A DNA stretch of 64,000 nt from Apostichopus japonicus (lineage: Eukaryota; Echinodermata; Holothuroidea; Aspidochirotida; Stichopodidae): assembly GCF_037975245.1 (NCBI RefSeq), contig NC_092579.1, positions 18,870,678 through 18,934,677 on the forward strand, in the 5' to 3' direction. Shown piece by piece: positions 23,626-35,257 of the stretch (the stretch's first letter is position 1; each line of letters begins with the position of its first letter). The translations under genes and the position numbers were made by a program. The notes under the pieces are model-generated. The model was not told the DNA's origin. It did no database searches and was given only the letters and a program-made list of their open reading frames with translations.

Positions 23626-26600
23626 TGCATTTACCAAGTGACCAGATTTGTACAAACGAATATGCCACGCATTTCCTCTAATCTACTTCGCATAGCCCGA
23701 TAAATTCTTGGTCCCTACACCGACGTCCGTCTATCCGCCGGGGTACGTCCACTGTCCGCGAGAATTTTGAACGTTCATGTCTATCATCGTTGGCACCGAT
23801 GCAGTATAAAAATGGTACACTATATCGGATAAACGGCGATTAAATCAAAACTGCTAGCCTGTAGGTTGGACTATCACTGCTAATATAAAATGACAAAATT
23901 TCGCCATTCATATACTTCGTCGAAAGACACGGCGAAATATTCTAGACTCTTACGAGCTGAGTTCATGGTAAATATATGGGAGCCGACGGCCACGGGGAGA
24001 TATCCCGTGCTCCCCCCCCCCCCCCCCCCAATCCCCAACAATGTTACTGAAGGTTGTCCTTTCGTAGAAAGCCTTTTCAGGTAAGTTACCACCCCGTATC
24101 AACTTAAATTCCTTCACGACCCAAAACATCGGAGAAATGATTCATGTGTTTTATATTCACGCCCCGGTAAACAATTGGAGGGAATAACCTGAAAAGGTGG
24201 TTGTCCATTCCAATATTTATTGTAGCGCGCGTCAGCGCTGCAATATTGGCATTACTGGCCAATAAACGACACCTACATGACTAGATGTTGAAGTTTGATA
24301 TAGTCTCTGTACATTTGCAGTTTCAGAGACTAGCTGCGTAGCCAACTTATTCTGAGCCTGTCACGGCGCTCACAAACGCCCTCACTTTGTAGTTACCTAC
24401 ATGACTATTCTCCCTGGTGTGTTGTCCGCCCAAAAAATTAAAACATGAACAACCGAAAAGTTGTTCCTAATAGTAATACTGCAAGCACTCCACGCGCACT
24501 ACAATACTGCGTATTTGCAGGCAGATGCAGTTCTAGTTGCTAGGGAGTTTGCTTTCTGTGTCAAGAATAAAACTCTAACTAATATAAGATGGTAATGACG
24601 TGGTACCAAATCTGACCATGGACTATTTTTTACTGATGTTGAATCAACGGAGAAGCACAATTTCACATGAACTTAATATAATAAAGAAAAACCTACTGCT
24701 AAAGTAATTAGTACGGTAGGTAATAACCTCCTCAATAAAAATATTGACTGTGCGAGAAACGCCACAGCACTGCAACAAAACTCAAAGATGAATTGCTTTA
24801 GTCCAAACTTTTGGACGTTTTTTAAAAAACAAAACATATTTTATAAGAAAATTTAGTCCTACATAGAACTTTTATTTAACTTCTTTTCTTTACAAGAACC
24901 TCTGCTTGATGGTAGTTGCCAAGCTCAAGATTCTGCAAGGTTTAGAAAGTTTCTCATTGTATAATCAAGAAACGGTCCTAAATGTTGTCCAATCACCTTC
25001 AATTGAGCTATGAATTAATATGCCCCCCCCCCCAGTTCCATCAATGAACCCTTCCCTCGCGGGTTTACCCCTGCTCGAAATTACCTCAGATAAAACCTCG
25101 GAGCGCCCACGTATGAACCCAAATCCACGATCTAATTGGCGGTCCATATAATTTGAAGTTCTTGCGATTAATATTCATTTAACCCACCTGAGTGGAAAAG
25201 AAAGTCCTGCGATCATTAACTTCATATGATTGTCCCTGATTAATGTTCACCTTCTGAATTATCATCATCAGTTTCGTGACACAAAGCCTCCTCGTTTACA
25301 CGGAATCAGTGGCGTGCGCAAAGGGAGGAGGCAGGGGCTATTACCGCTCCCCTCACCATCGTCAGTCAGGCGGGGTGATTCAGTTGTGGGATGATAGTTT
25401 ACATTCAGTTGTCGCAGAATGAGACCACTACTTCGGATGTATACCCCTCCCCTCACCTCACATCACCTCACACAAAGATTCAATTGATGGTATGTATTGG
25501 CATAATTTTTTTTTACTTTCAACGATTTACACATAATTACATACTTTCATAGTGTAACTATTCTTCAGAAAGCAACATTTGACGTTGAAAATGTTATTAT
25601 AGTCGCATTATGCGTGGAGAAAAATATTCGAGAATTTTCTTAATTACAAAGCTTTGAGACCTTATTCTTTCAATATCCAGATTACCTTTCTTTTAGAGAA
25701 TTGAATATTTCTCTGATCAATGCGTCACTTCATTCCAATTTAGTTCTCAAGGTTCTGGTTAATGGCGGTCACACTACAAGCGCTCAATGTACAATATTTC
25801 ACTCTACTTTTTACAACAGAAATGGAAATTCACTCTTCCAAACATTCATTCCCACTGGATCCTCTCAAAAAATTCACTGTTTTTCTCGCTCTTCATAATC
25901 GCTTGAAGCTTATTTTTATACGACCCATGTGATCCTAAGATATCCCCCTACTCCCTCCCCCACCCCTCCCCTACCCCTTACCCACCCCATAGCAACATTT
26001 CTTACATCGATCCACCAGGGATGACTCTGGAGCCACTGATTACAGTAAACTCCACAAAGCGAAAAATTTACTTCCGCATCACCAAACTGAAAAAAGGAAA
26101 CGCGCCCTCTTGTAGCAACATCTACACTTGCTGTCATTATTTTTCCACTTCCAAAACTTTTTGAGTTTTGCAATGGAGTTTTGCAGTTCCCAACACGGCG
26201 GCTGAAGAAAAATATAGGCTGTACGAGGGAACACAGAAAAAAAGGGGGGGGGGGGTTAAGGGTGTGTGTGTATGAGTGCGGTCATGATCTATATGTGGTG
26301 AACTTGCCGATGGGTCTCACACTTGATAATGTGAACTGTGTCCTAGCACAGAGCACGACATGTGTTTTATTCGCTACCGTCGGAGCGGAATCTATGCAGT
26401 TTTGAAGTAAAACTTCAATTTTCAGTTTGAAAGAGTTATAAGGTCCCAGTGGTGTGATTTGTGAAGATGTCATCACTATAGTACCTTATGATTTCTTTCC
26501 CTTTGGATATATTTATTTTTCATTAAACTGGTTCATTGTAACCCTATGGATATATAGGTTACCCCCTATGCAAATATCTAGCGTTTGAAAAGGTCCAAAA

Positions 26601-28100
26601 TTGAATTATAAAGTAAAATTGATTCTTGGTCGATGTTTGAGTCACCTGTAGTAGAATGGTTAAGATTGGACATATTTTAGTTCTGTGAAAAAAAATTATG
26701 TTTAGAACAGAGGATGGTGATCAATCTTTTAAGTAAATAAATTTCTCGGAATATATTCTTTTTTTAATTTTTTTAAAAGTATGTAGTAAACATCACGATA
26801 GACTACACATTTCGCTGGATTAACAACATTTTATACGTGCAAATACTGTTCAACATCATGGCATGTACATCTTCCACCTTAATGTATATTAAGTAAGTAT
26901 CCGCTTTTATTTTCATATTCCAATCTTAACAACATATACGTTACGCATACAGAGGCGTCACTATAGTCGGGCCGGGCCCAAGGGATAATAATATCACTGG
27001 GCCCCATTTTTGCACTTGTTCATATTTGTTTCAGAATGTTTATGAAATGAATCACACGTGGAACTTTAGACGAATGGACTAAATGTAAAAGCTATTAAAA
27101 CCGACTAAAGCCTCTTTCGTTTTGAGAAAAAGAAGTTACTGAGCCAAGAAAAACAAGCATAATGTAACCATTTGCATGTTGTAACTAAAAGCCTACTTTC
27201 CCTCTGAAGCCAAAAGCTCTTTTTGTTGCCGCATCGAGTACCCACCAATTTCATAGGCTTATCCGCGCAATTTGGAGAGCACAGGAGAAGAAAACTTGAT
27301 CACTTGGCAGAACAAAACACTCAATGATCCTGGTTGTATACGAGAGGATTGAGTCCTAATTAATGTCCTTTGTTATGAATAATGATGCTTTTACCCCATG
27401 AACGGACAACTCCACTTTACGTCATCTCGAGAGGAATTAAACGGTCTACTTAACACGACCTGAACCGTTACGCCCCGCTGATAAGTCCTCATGGGGTACC
27501 GTAATCACAATCTTTCTACCTCTCCGACTGATTTCTGAAGAGATTGTCGTCATTAGGACCCGACTGCACAGGTAAACCCCCTACAGGTAACAGTAGTTAG
27601 CATCTACGCGTACATTGTGTATGTGGAAGTCTATACAATATAATATACACACGCCCAAACCACACTCACTACAGATAAATCTGCCAAGTATTCGAGGGGA
27701 GCCATTTGATTGGACAAATACTGACGCATGCGCTCTACTCACATCTGAACTTGACGCGATCAGGGAGCTCCCGATGTGATAGCGCAAGATTAGAAACAAG
27801 AGTTTGGTAGAAACATTTACAAACTGCCAGTCAATATATATGTGTATATATACATATATATGTATATATGTCACCTCTTTGCCCGAGAACAACCATTGTT
27901 TTGAGACGCTTCATTTAGCGTGGAAACATAACGGTGCTTACACATTCCGATCACGACACCTGTGCTATGTCAGCCTGACGAGCCAATGCGAGAAATTTTG
28001 TCTGCCGATGTTTTCAGAAAGATCGCAGTCGTGGTTGAGATAATAATCACATTGACGAAATTCAAGTTCAAGCACGGCACGCGATCAAAAGTTCGGTAGC

Positions 28101-28107
28101 TATAAAG
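28101..28107 (+). promoter_or_regulatory. Possible TATA box of netrin
   Basis: TATAAAG lies 371 bases before the netrin start codon, which would leave a 5' UTR of about 350 bases. It is the only good TATA-like match just upstream. There is no independent evidence for the transcription start. Confidence 0.3.
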
Positions 28108-28339
28108 TTTACGGAAAAGCTGTTTCCGTATCTTTACGAATCTTAACGAGGATTATATACGTTTATAAGTTTGTCTTTGTAAATTTCTTTTCTTTGAGTG
28201 GTAGGAAGTCAACGAGAGCGAGAAAACGGAAGAATAAAAGAATACTTTCCTTTCTTCTTTAAAAAGGAACATTTGAAGTGAAAAATCTTACTTACTCACC
28301 GATCTTCAAATTGCATTTTCTTCAATTATTATTCGAAGA

Positions 28340-28360
28340 ATGATTCGTGTGGACCAGTAA
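28340..28360 (+). promoter_or_regulatory. Short upstream ORF in the netrin leader
   Basis: ATG at 28340 opens a six-codon frame (MIRVDQ) that closes with TAA, 118 bases before the netrin ATG. If the leader begins near 28130 it would be translated first and could dampen netrin synthesis. It is short enough to be chance. Confidence 0.3.
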
Positions 28361-28477
28361 GGATAAATAGTGAAGCCGAAATTAAACCTTCTTTTTTTGG
28401 AGGAATAAACAGTACCACGGAATCGAAGACGGAATATTTATAGACTGGATAGAGTCATTTAAATTCGGATTTTCATA

Positions 28478-29483
28478 ATGGAGACATTAATATGCGGTCT
28501 AAGATTATCGGTCTTGATATCGGTCTCTTTCTTATGGTCCCAATTAGCGACGGTCCATTGCAGCCGCATGTCTTGGTACCTCTCACGGCAGGTCGGCCAC
28601 GATCCCTGTTACAACAGAGACCAGGACCGGGCTGTCCGTTGTATTCCACCTTTCACTAATGCCGCCTCTGGTAGGGAGGTCACAGTCAGTAGTACCTGTG
28701 GGAGCCCCCCAAACAGATTCTGCGCTCAATCTAACGGGAACGAAGGCGAACGTGAACTGAACTGTTTCATCTGCGACGCGACGCACCCGAAAAGGCGCCA
28801 TCCTGCCGAATATCTGACGGATAACCACGACACCCATAACTTAACCTGTTGGCAGAGCGAACCTTTCCGTCAACCGGACGAAAACGTAACTCTCACCTTG
28901 TCGCTGGGTAAAAAAATTGAATTGGTCTACATTACGCTGGATTTTTGTAATAAACGTCCAGATTCGATGGTGATTTACAAATCGCAGGACTATGGGAGGA
29001 CGTGGTCACCTTACCAGTTTTACTCTAGTACGTGTCGACGTACCTATAACCTGCCAAAGAATGGCGAAATCACCAAGGCCAATGAACAACAGGCGATCTG
29101 TAAGGATCCCCAAGAATCGGAACGGTCCCTCTCCCAGATCGGATTTAACACACTCGAGGGAAGACCCTCGGCCGGAGATTTCGACATGAACCCTGTCCTT
29201 CAAGACTGGGTCACTGCTACCGACATCAAAGTCGTGTTTAACAAAATTCAAGAAGGCTCGGAGAATGACATCGAGTCATCATATTACGCCGTTTCCGACT
29301 TTACCGTCGGGGGAAGGTGTAAATGCAACGGGCATGCCTCCCGCTGTCTCTCGGACGACGATGGTAACTTGAGTTGTGACTGTAAGCATAACACCGATGG
29401 GCCCGAATGTGACAGATGTAAACCTTTCCACTACGACAGGCCCTGGGCCCGGGCAACATCGAGAGAAGCCAACGAATGCGTCC
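28478..29483 (+). CDS. Netrin, first coding exon (laminin-N domain and first LE repeat)
   Basis: Netrins are secreted laminin-related guidance cues that signal through DCC/neogenin and UNC5 receptors. This exon encodes residues 1-335 plus one base. A signal peptide occupies about residues 1-29 (hydrophobic [19 protein letters not shown]). The laminin N-terminal domain VI follows, with netrin hallmarks [43 protein letters not shown] and [16 protein letters not shown]. The first laminin-EGF repeat starts at residue 281 ([27 protein letters not shown]). The ATG has A at -3 and G at +4. The donor GTGAGT at 29484 fits the family's exon break just after NECV. The frame stays open past the donor to 29599, encoding a hydrophobic segment. 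Whether this is netrin-1 or another paralogue of the 1/3 type cannot be settled from this part. Confidence 0.95.
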
Positions 29484-32400
29484 GTGAGTATATACACGTG
29501 TTTATTATCAACTATGGTATAGTGGTGGGCTTTGTAGCTATATATGTAGTACTGAGACTATTGCTAGTGGTACTTACTTGGATGAGAACAGGCGGATAAC
29601 TAGTACTCACGTAGCACCAATAGTGGTACTTGGAGAACTCCTACTGACATATGCTTAAATTGCTAAATGCCAAATGCATATTTCATTAGCTAAGACTGTT
29701 TTACGCTAATACACCACCTGTACAGCTGGGTACTTTTCGTTATTTGTATGGTCATTTCTCGAATATGTATGACCATATACCTGAGTCCCTGGGGGGGGGG
29801 GGGCAGGATTAATCAAAAGAGGAGGTGGTGGGATGCAAGGAGACGATTATCGGTAAATACCGAAATCACTGTACATAAGAAACCGTCAGTAAAAAAAACT
29901 GCCCGCATGTAGCTTGCTTATGTTTCTTACCACTTTGTACCATTATTTGAGCAACATAACGTTTACAGCTAATTATTACGGCCGAAAATATATCAGAAGA
30001 GGAGGCCCAACAGCCCTCCCCCCTCCCCACCCAAATCCCTTCTCTGGATCCTCTGCGCGTCGAGGTAGTTATACCAAAGCAATCCTCTCATCTATTTGTA
30101 TTGACAGTTAATTGACACAGTTTCTTGCGAAGATAACATTAAAGTGTATAGACAAAAATCGTGTTAAAGGTCAATTGAGGTTAACTTCACCGTTTCGTGT
30201 TAAAGCCGTTGAGAGTTTGTAACCCCGATAGATTCAAAGTTGTGACAGTTGTCATGTTTTCGACCCTCATTCCTGTATCACATTTTAATAAGCTAGGCTT
30301 TTCAGGTTAACATTAATCTTATTGCAGTTTTGTCTATACATTTGATCAATGTTTTTTTCTTTCACATTTTCATGCAATGATTTCAGATAATCTTTTGCCA
30401 AAAAAATATGGCAGTTTAATTGCAAAAAGCGACCAACTCATATAGCCTGCATTCCTGTGCAAGTCTCACAAGTGAAGCGCGATATCGCTTTTCTTCCCTC
30501 ACAATTATATTGAACAGACTCGGCTTAAGTCGAATTGTTTCGTTTTATTTCGTCTAACAAGTTCCCTGTGAAAACCCGTTACTCACACCATGGAGCTATA
30601 AACAGAGCTCCATGCTCACACAATCAGTTCGAAACTTCGCTAGACTTAGTAATTAGTGATAGACGCTATTCTAATTATCTGTGTAAAGATGACAGCCGAT
30701 AAGCGATAACAGAAAAGTGCGTTTTGTGTGTGTTTTTATACAGAGCAGAAGAACTGCGGGGTGGGGTGGGGTGGTGGTGGACCACGGCGGGGCAAGTTAA
30801 CTTATGGTTATTTAGCTATTGATATTTAGTTGTGCTACGGGTATTATGCTCTGAATGTTATGTAACAATACTGTACAATCACACATACCGTAGTGAAGCA
30901 ATTTAAGCTTATATCTGTACTGGTAACAGCGTATAGGCCTTACTTCAATTGCTGATATGTTTCGTAAAGTATATTTATACTATTAAAACTTATCGCAGGC
31001 CATTGTCAAAATTTCATTTGCAGGCAAATATAGATTAAGAGTCGTCAAATGAAAAATAAAATAAACTATTTTGGTGACGGAGATGGTAGGCTAAATGAAA
31101 TTTATATTTTATACTTCGACCGCAGGGTAAACTTTTACTCAAGATAATATCGCTAAGATCAGTGGTGAAAATTATATCACTATTTTTACATTTAAATCCA
31201 CTTACTCAAACAACAATGTCTCAAGGAGGAAGGAGACGGGAGGGGTGGGCATGGGGAGGAACCCCTCTTATACTTCCAACGTGACTGTCAGGCAACCTTT
31301 ATGCCCCAAGACGAACTCTGGCTACGGACATTATCTTATAGGTCACCATGCCTTATACGTTACCTCTAGCATATGTATAGGCTACATAGGGATTAGACCT
31401 TTACTGACACTTACCGGACGTAATTTACGGAAGGATTATGCAATAAACCGCACATTTTCTATCGTATAATTCATAAAAACTGCTTACGATAGATATGCAC
31501 AGAGCGCAATTTATCAAGAGATAATATTTTATAACAAAATTATCTAAACTCGAAAATGTCAGCAAGCAACAGTCCTTCATAATTATCTGGATGGAAACAG
31601 AATGCTGTTTGGTATAAAGCAGATTTTAAATGATTCAACTGCGCATGCGTCTTTCATAGTTCCGGTTCCCGCCAGATTATACGCAAACACAAGCACTGTG
31701 TCACATTATTTTAATCATGTTCCGTAAGAAAGTAATAGGGAGTAGTTCATCTGCCTCCTCTTTGGAGATCGATAAGATATCCCCCTTCACTAGTACTTCT
31801 TGCCCCCTTATCCCCGCACCCCCTCCCTTCACACCCTTCTTTCACACCCTCCTTCCTCCCTTCCAAACATCACTTTTATTTCCTCATGCACATTTCAGTT
31901 CTTATAACTATCGTTATGTTTTGGAAATGAAATTTGTTTGAATTGCTACCAATCTGATGTGATCATATTAACAATGGTCTCCACAGTGTCTCATATGATG
32001 ATAACTAACAACTTCAGTAAAGAAGTCGAAGGGCAAAAAAGAGGGGGAAAAATCAACTTTGCCTGTGGACAAACTTTGGCAATATTTTACCGTCATGTTA
32101 AATTCACCCTCGGATATTTTTCCGAAACAATTTTGACTGTATCATCTTTCATGCAGTGTCTGAAGTCAATTGAATTATGCCAAACAAAACAGTCAGCTTT
32201 TTCTTCCGTTTTTTGGGTTAAAAAGCTTAGCAGGCGTTTACTTTATTTTACATCCATAGGGTAAGTTTTATCAGTATAGGGCTTATAGTGAAGTATCATA
32301 AATTGCTATTACTTTTTGAAAAGTATTAAAGTAGCAAGTAAAAGTGAGAGGTTCTAACCGTCCAAATTATTCCTTAACATTTAGAAGTGTTTAATAAGAT

Positions 32401-33425
32401 AAACGTCTCAGTGAGCAAAGCAGGTGACTCGAGATTGAAATCTGAACGCCAGTGACCATTTATTAGACCATCTAGCATAATGTGCCATTATTACCATAAT
32501 ATGGCGGCAATGCTAATGACATTAAAAGGTGAACAACCCTTAACAAAGCTGTTAAATCACAGCTTATTATTTGTTTCCTCGACGTAAAACACAAATTGTT
32601 TTGTAAAATATTTACCGTTCTTGATTAACTGCCATGTTTGTACGTTCAAATGTCGCTAGAACACGTATTTTGTAAGTTGAGCTATTATTTTAGGTTTTGT
32701 CACAAACGGCCGACCATATATATACGTTCGGTCACATTGATCACATTTTTGTAAACAATTTTGATCAGTTGATAATAAGCAGTTCACCTCCCAAAGGCTT
32801 AAATTTTCTAGTTTGAAGAATCGTTTCCAAAACACTTCAAAAACAATAAATATACACCAGAGGGGTCCCGACATCCTCTTAGACACATCTGTATGAAATT
32901 GCTGGATGACGAAAGAAACAAACAAAAGACAGACAGAATAAAAAAGATGATTTAATATCCTATTCAAAGTTGTTAATATTTTCGTTGCGTTGAGGGCCTC
33001 AAGAGTAAATAACCCACACGATCCATAAGACGCATTCCTAAAGCTTTACAATGTAAACACATATCTTAATGAAAATAAACTTAAAATCTTCATATCCTCG
33101 CCACTATAAAATATCCCCCTTGTAGAACTGACGTGATAAAGTTCTCGCTCTATACAATCAATTTTAAATACAGCGTTTTGTTCCTGCAAGAACTTCCCGT
33201 GGTCCGCGTAATCATAAATTAACATCATTTGTGATGCTTCTCCACACAAGATGATCCTATATGTTCCGTGGTATAGGTAAGGATTGCTATGTGTGGGATG
33301 GGGGAAGGCTAGAGGTAGGGGGTTCTTCGCATTTGTGCGAGACTGTATATATCAAATATCTAAATAACTTTAGATTTGTTGTTTACAATGGACCACTTTG
33401 ATTGTCTTTCAAATGACACATCTCA

Positions 33426-33620
33426 ATGGCATAGTTAGACTTCTTTTTTATTGGAATGGGAACAATGCTCTTCTGAAGGAGGGTGCGGGGGGGGGGGGCA
33501 GGCGGAGTATACCGTTCGAGTCTAATTCTAAAAACAAATCATATTTTCATGACAATTGTTTAAACGGGCAGACAAATGGGGGAAGGGGTGGCGCTAGGCC
33601 CGGTCTTTCTTAGCTATGCC
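33426..33620. mobile_element. Possible small inverted-repeat element
   Basis: The left side reads ATGGCATAGTTAGAC (about 33428) and the right side, in reverse complement, GTGGCATAGCTAAGA (about 33607-33621), an imperfect inverted repeat around TGGCATAG. A G-run and AGGCCCGG-like sequence lie inside. No target duplication could be fixed, so the ends are approximate. Confidence 0.35.
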
Positions 33621-34201
33621 ACCCCGTGCAAACACCACTCGGCCCATTGAAAATAAATATGATGTTCTACATATTCCTTGATATTCCAACGATGGGGACA
33701 AACAGTTTAAATCATTATTATCTGTGAAAAAGAGAATTGTAGGGGGCTATATAAACACTGAAGATACGGTACACCTTGACCCTCCATTAACAGTATACTG
33801 CAACTTCCTGAAGTATTTCTAGCATAGTTTCGACAGAGCAGAAATTCTGTTTGAAATGAACTCGATGTCTAAACATGACAATCACGTCTTATTACTTCCG
33901 TTTGATCGTTGTGAGGGATTACCTGTAGTATTCAATGCACTTTGTAGTTTTTGTGTTTTACCTGCAATTCTCCGTCAGATTAGATTAAGGATTAACCTAT
34001 TTTCTTTTTATATATATTTTTGTTACTGAAAGCTAACGCGAACTGATCCTATACCTGTGAATTAGAGTCACTTTTGGTAAAACACATCAAAGACTTACAC
34101 GCAAGCATTGAGCTGCGTATAGCTACTATATGAGATGGTGGACATGGAGAGAAAAACGAAAACATATTTTCGATAGTCTTACAGTCTGACACAGTATAGA
34201 G

Positions 34202-34574
34202 CAGGGGTGGGCAACCTTTTTGAATGAATGGGCCAGATATAAGGAGTGAACAATTGACTGGCCGCACCTATAACCAACGACCTGCTGTTGATTTCAAACC
34301 TTTGATTCCGAGGACTTTCAAGCAATATGGTGTGTGTACTTAATCTGTATTCACAAAAGCATAAATTCCATACAGTACAGTCGATAATTAATGGGGATAA
34401 TAGGCCTACCTAATCACAGCATCATGAGTCAGCCGATTATTTCTAAGCAGCTATAGCTCGTTTTTTGTGATGATGTAAAATAAATAGATTTTTTTTCTTG
34501 AGACATTTCACGGGCCCCAAAAAAATCACTGGCGGGCCGCATGTGGCCCGCGGGCCGTAGGTTTCCCATCCCAT
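34202..34574. mobile_element. Non-autonomous hAT element (CAGGGGTGGGCAACC type)
   Basis: The left terminus CAGGGGTGGGCAACCTTTTT and the right terminus GGGCCGTAGGTTTCCCATCC form the inverted ends typical of Charlie-like hAT elements, with the internal GGCGGGCCGCATGTGGCCCG also typical. Flanking octamers GTATAGAG (34194-34201) and GTATAGAA (34575-34582) match at 7 of 8 positions. The 373-bp body has no transposase ORF. Confidence 0.8.
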
Positions 34575-34879
34575 GTATAGAATGATGTTAAATACACAAA
34601 CGAAGGAGGCAGGGTAACAAGGCGAGAATGAACGCGGAAAGTAGCCATTGCCCACGTGAACATCGACACAGACCGTTTGACCGTATAAATAACACAATGA
34701 GGTCACTGACTCTTGTGGAGTAACCCTAGGGCAAGATCGTTTGATTGGTAGCCATGAACCCGGCCCCGAGTCACGTGATGCGGAATATATATCCCCTGCT
34801 ATTTTATAGTCCCCATGGATAATTTCTGTTAATTTCTCAATTTCTTTTCGCACAAATGCGTTAGTTTATATGTTATAGG

Positions 34880-35257
34880 CAGTGGCGTAGGAAGGCACTT
34901 TTGAGTGGGGGGGCTGAAGACTGATGGCCGGCCTGGGGGAGGGGTCTAAGGGGAGGGGGTGTCCCCCTCCCCTTTGGAAATTTTGGCATTTCTAGGTGGC
35001 CTCAGATGCAATTTGGTGCAATATAGCACACTTCAACACCCACTCCATTTTGTAAACTTAATTTTGTATTTTCACCTGGCCTTAGATGCAATTTGGTGCT
35101 CCAAATGAGATTTTTTATCTCATTTGGAAATGAAAAAGGGGTTTTCGGACTTGCGAAGCGGGGGGGGGGGGGGGGGGGCGGAATGATACTTCCGCCCTTC
35201 CACATTTTTCACTGGGGGGGCTGGCGCCCCCCAGCCCCCCCGGTTCCTACGCCCTTG
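34880..35257. mobile_element. Non-autonomous hAT-like element (CAGTGGCGTAGGAA type), perfect 8-bp target duplication
   Basis: The element starts CAGTGGCGTAGGAAGG and its right end in reverse complement reads CAAGGGCGTAGGAACCG. It is flanked on both sides by GTTATAGG (34872-34879 and 35258-35265), a perfect 8-bp duplication. Inside, a phrase containing GATGCAATTTGGTGC is present twice (about 35007 and 35087), and a run of about 20 G at 35160-35178 sits near the right end. There is no coding sequence. Its termini recur elsewhere in the window (see 62979). Confidence 0.75.

Larger units (their letters stand above)
23626..28477. other. Intergenic region between C17orf75 (minus) and netrin (plus)
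   Basis: About 4.9 kb lie between the divergent start codons. No convincing gene is visible; open frames here are short and low-complexity. The region holds homopolymer C/G runs (about 24011-24029, 25023-25033, 26243-26254), a fragment starting AGTGGCGTGCGCAAAGG at about 25308 that resembles the ends of the hAT-like repeats below, and a TATATG/TATACA alternating tract at about 27834-27870. The proximal promoter and 5' UTR of netrin must occupy its right end. Confidence 0.5.

Noticed and set aside
28583-29497. Minus-strand and alternate-frame open frames across netrin exon 1
   Set aside because: They are shadows of the clear netrin coding frame.
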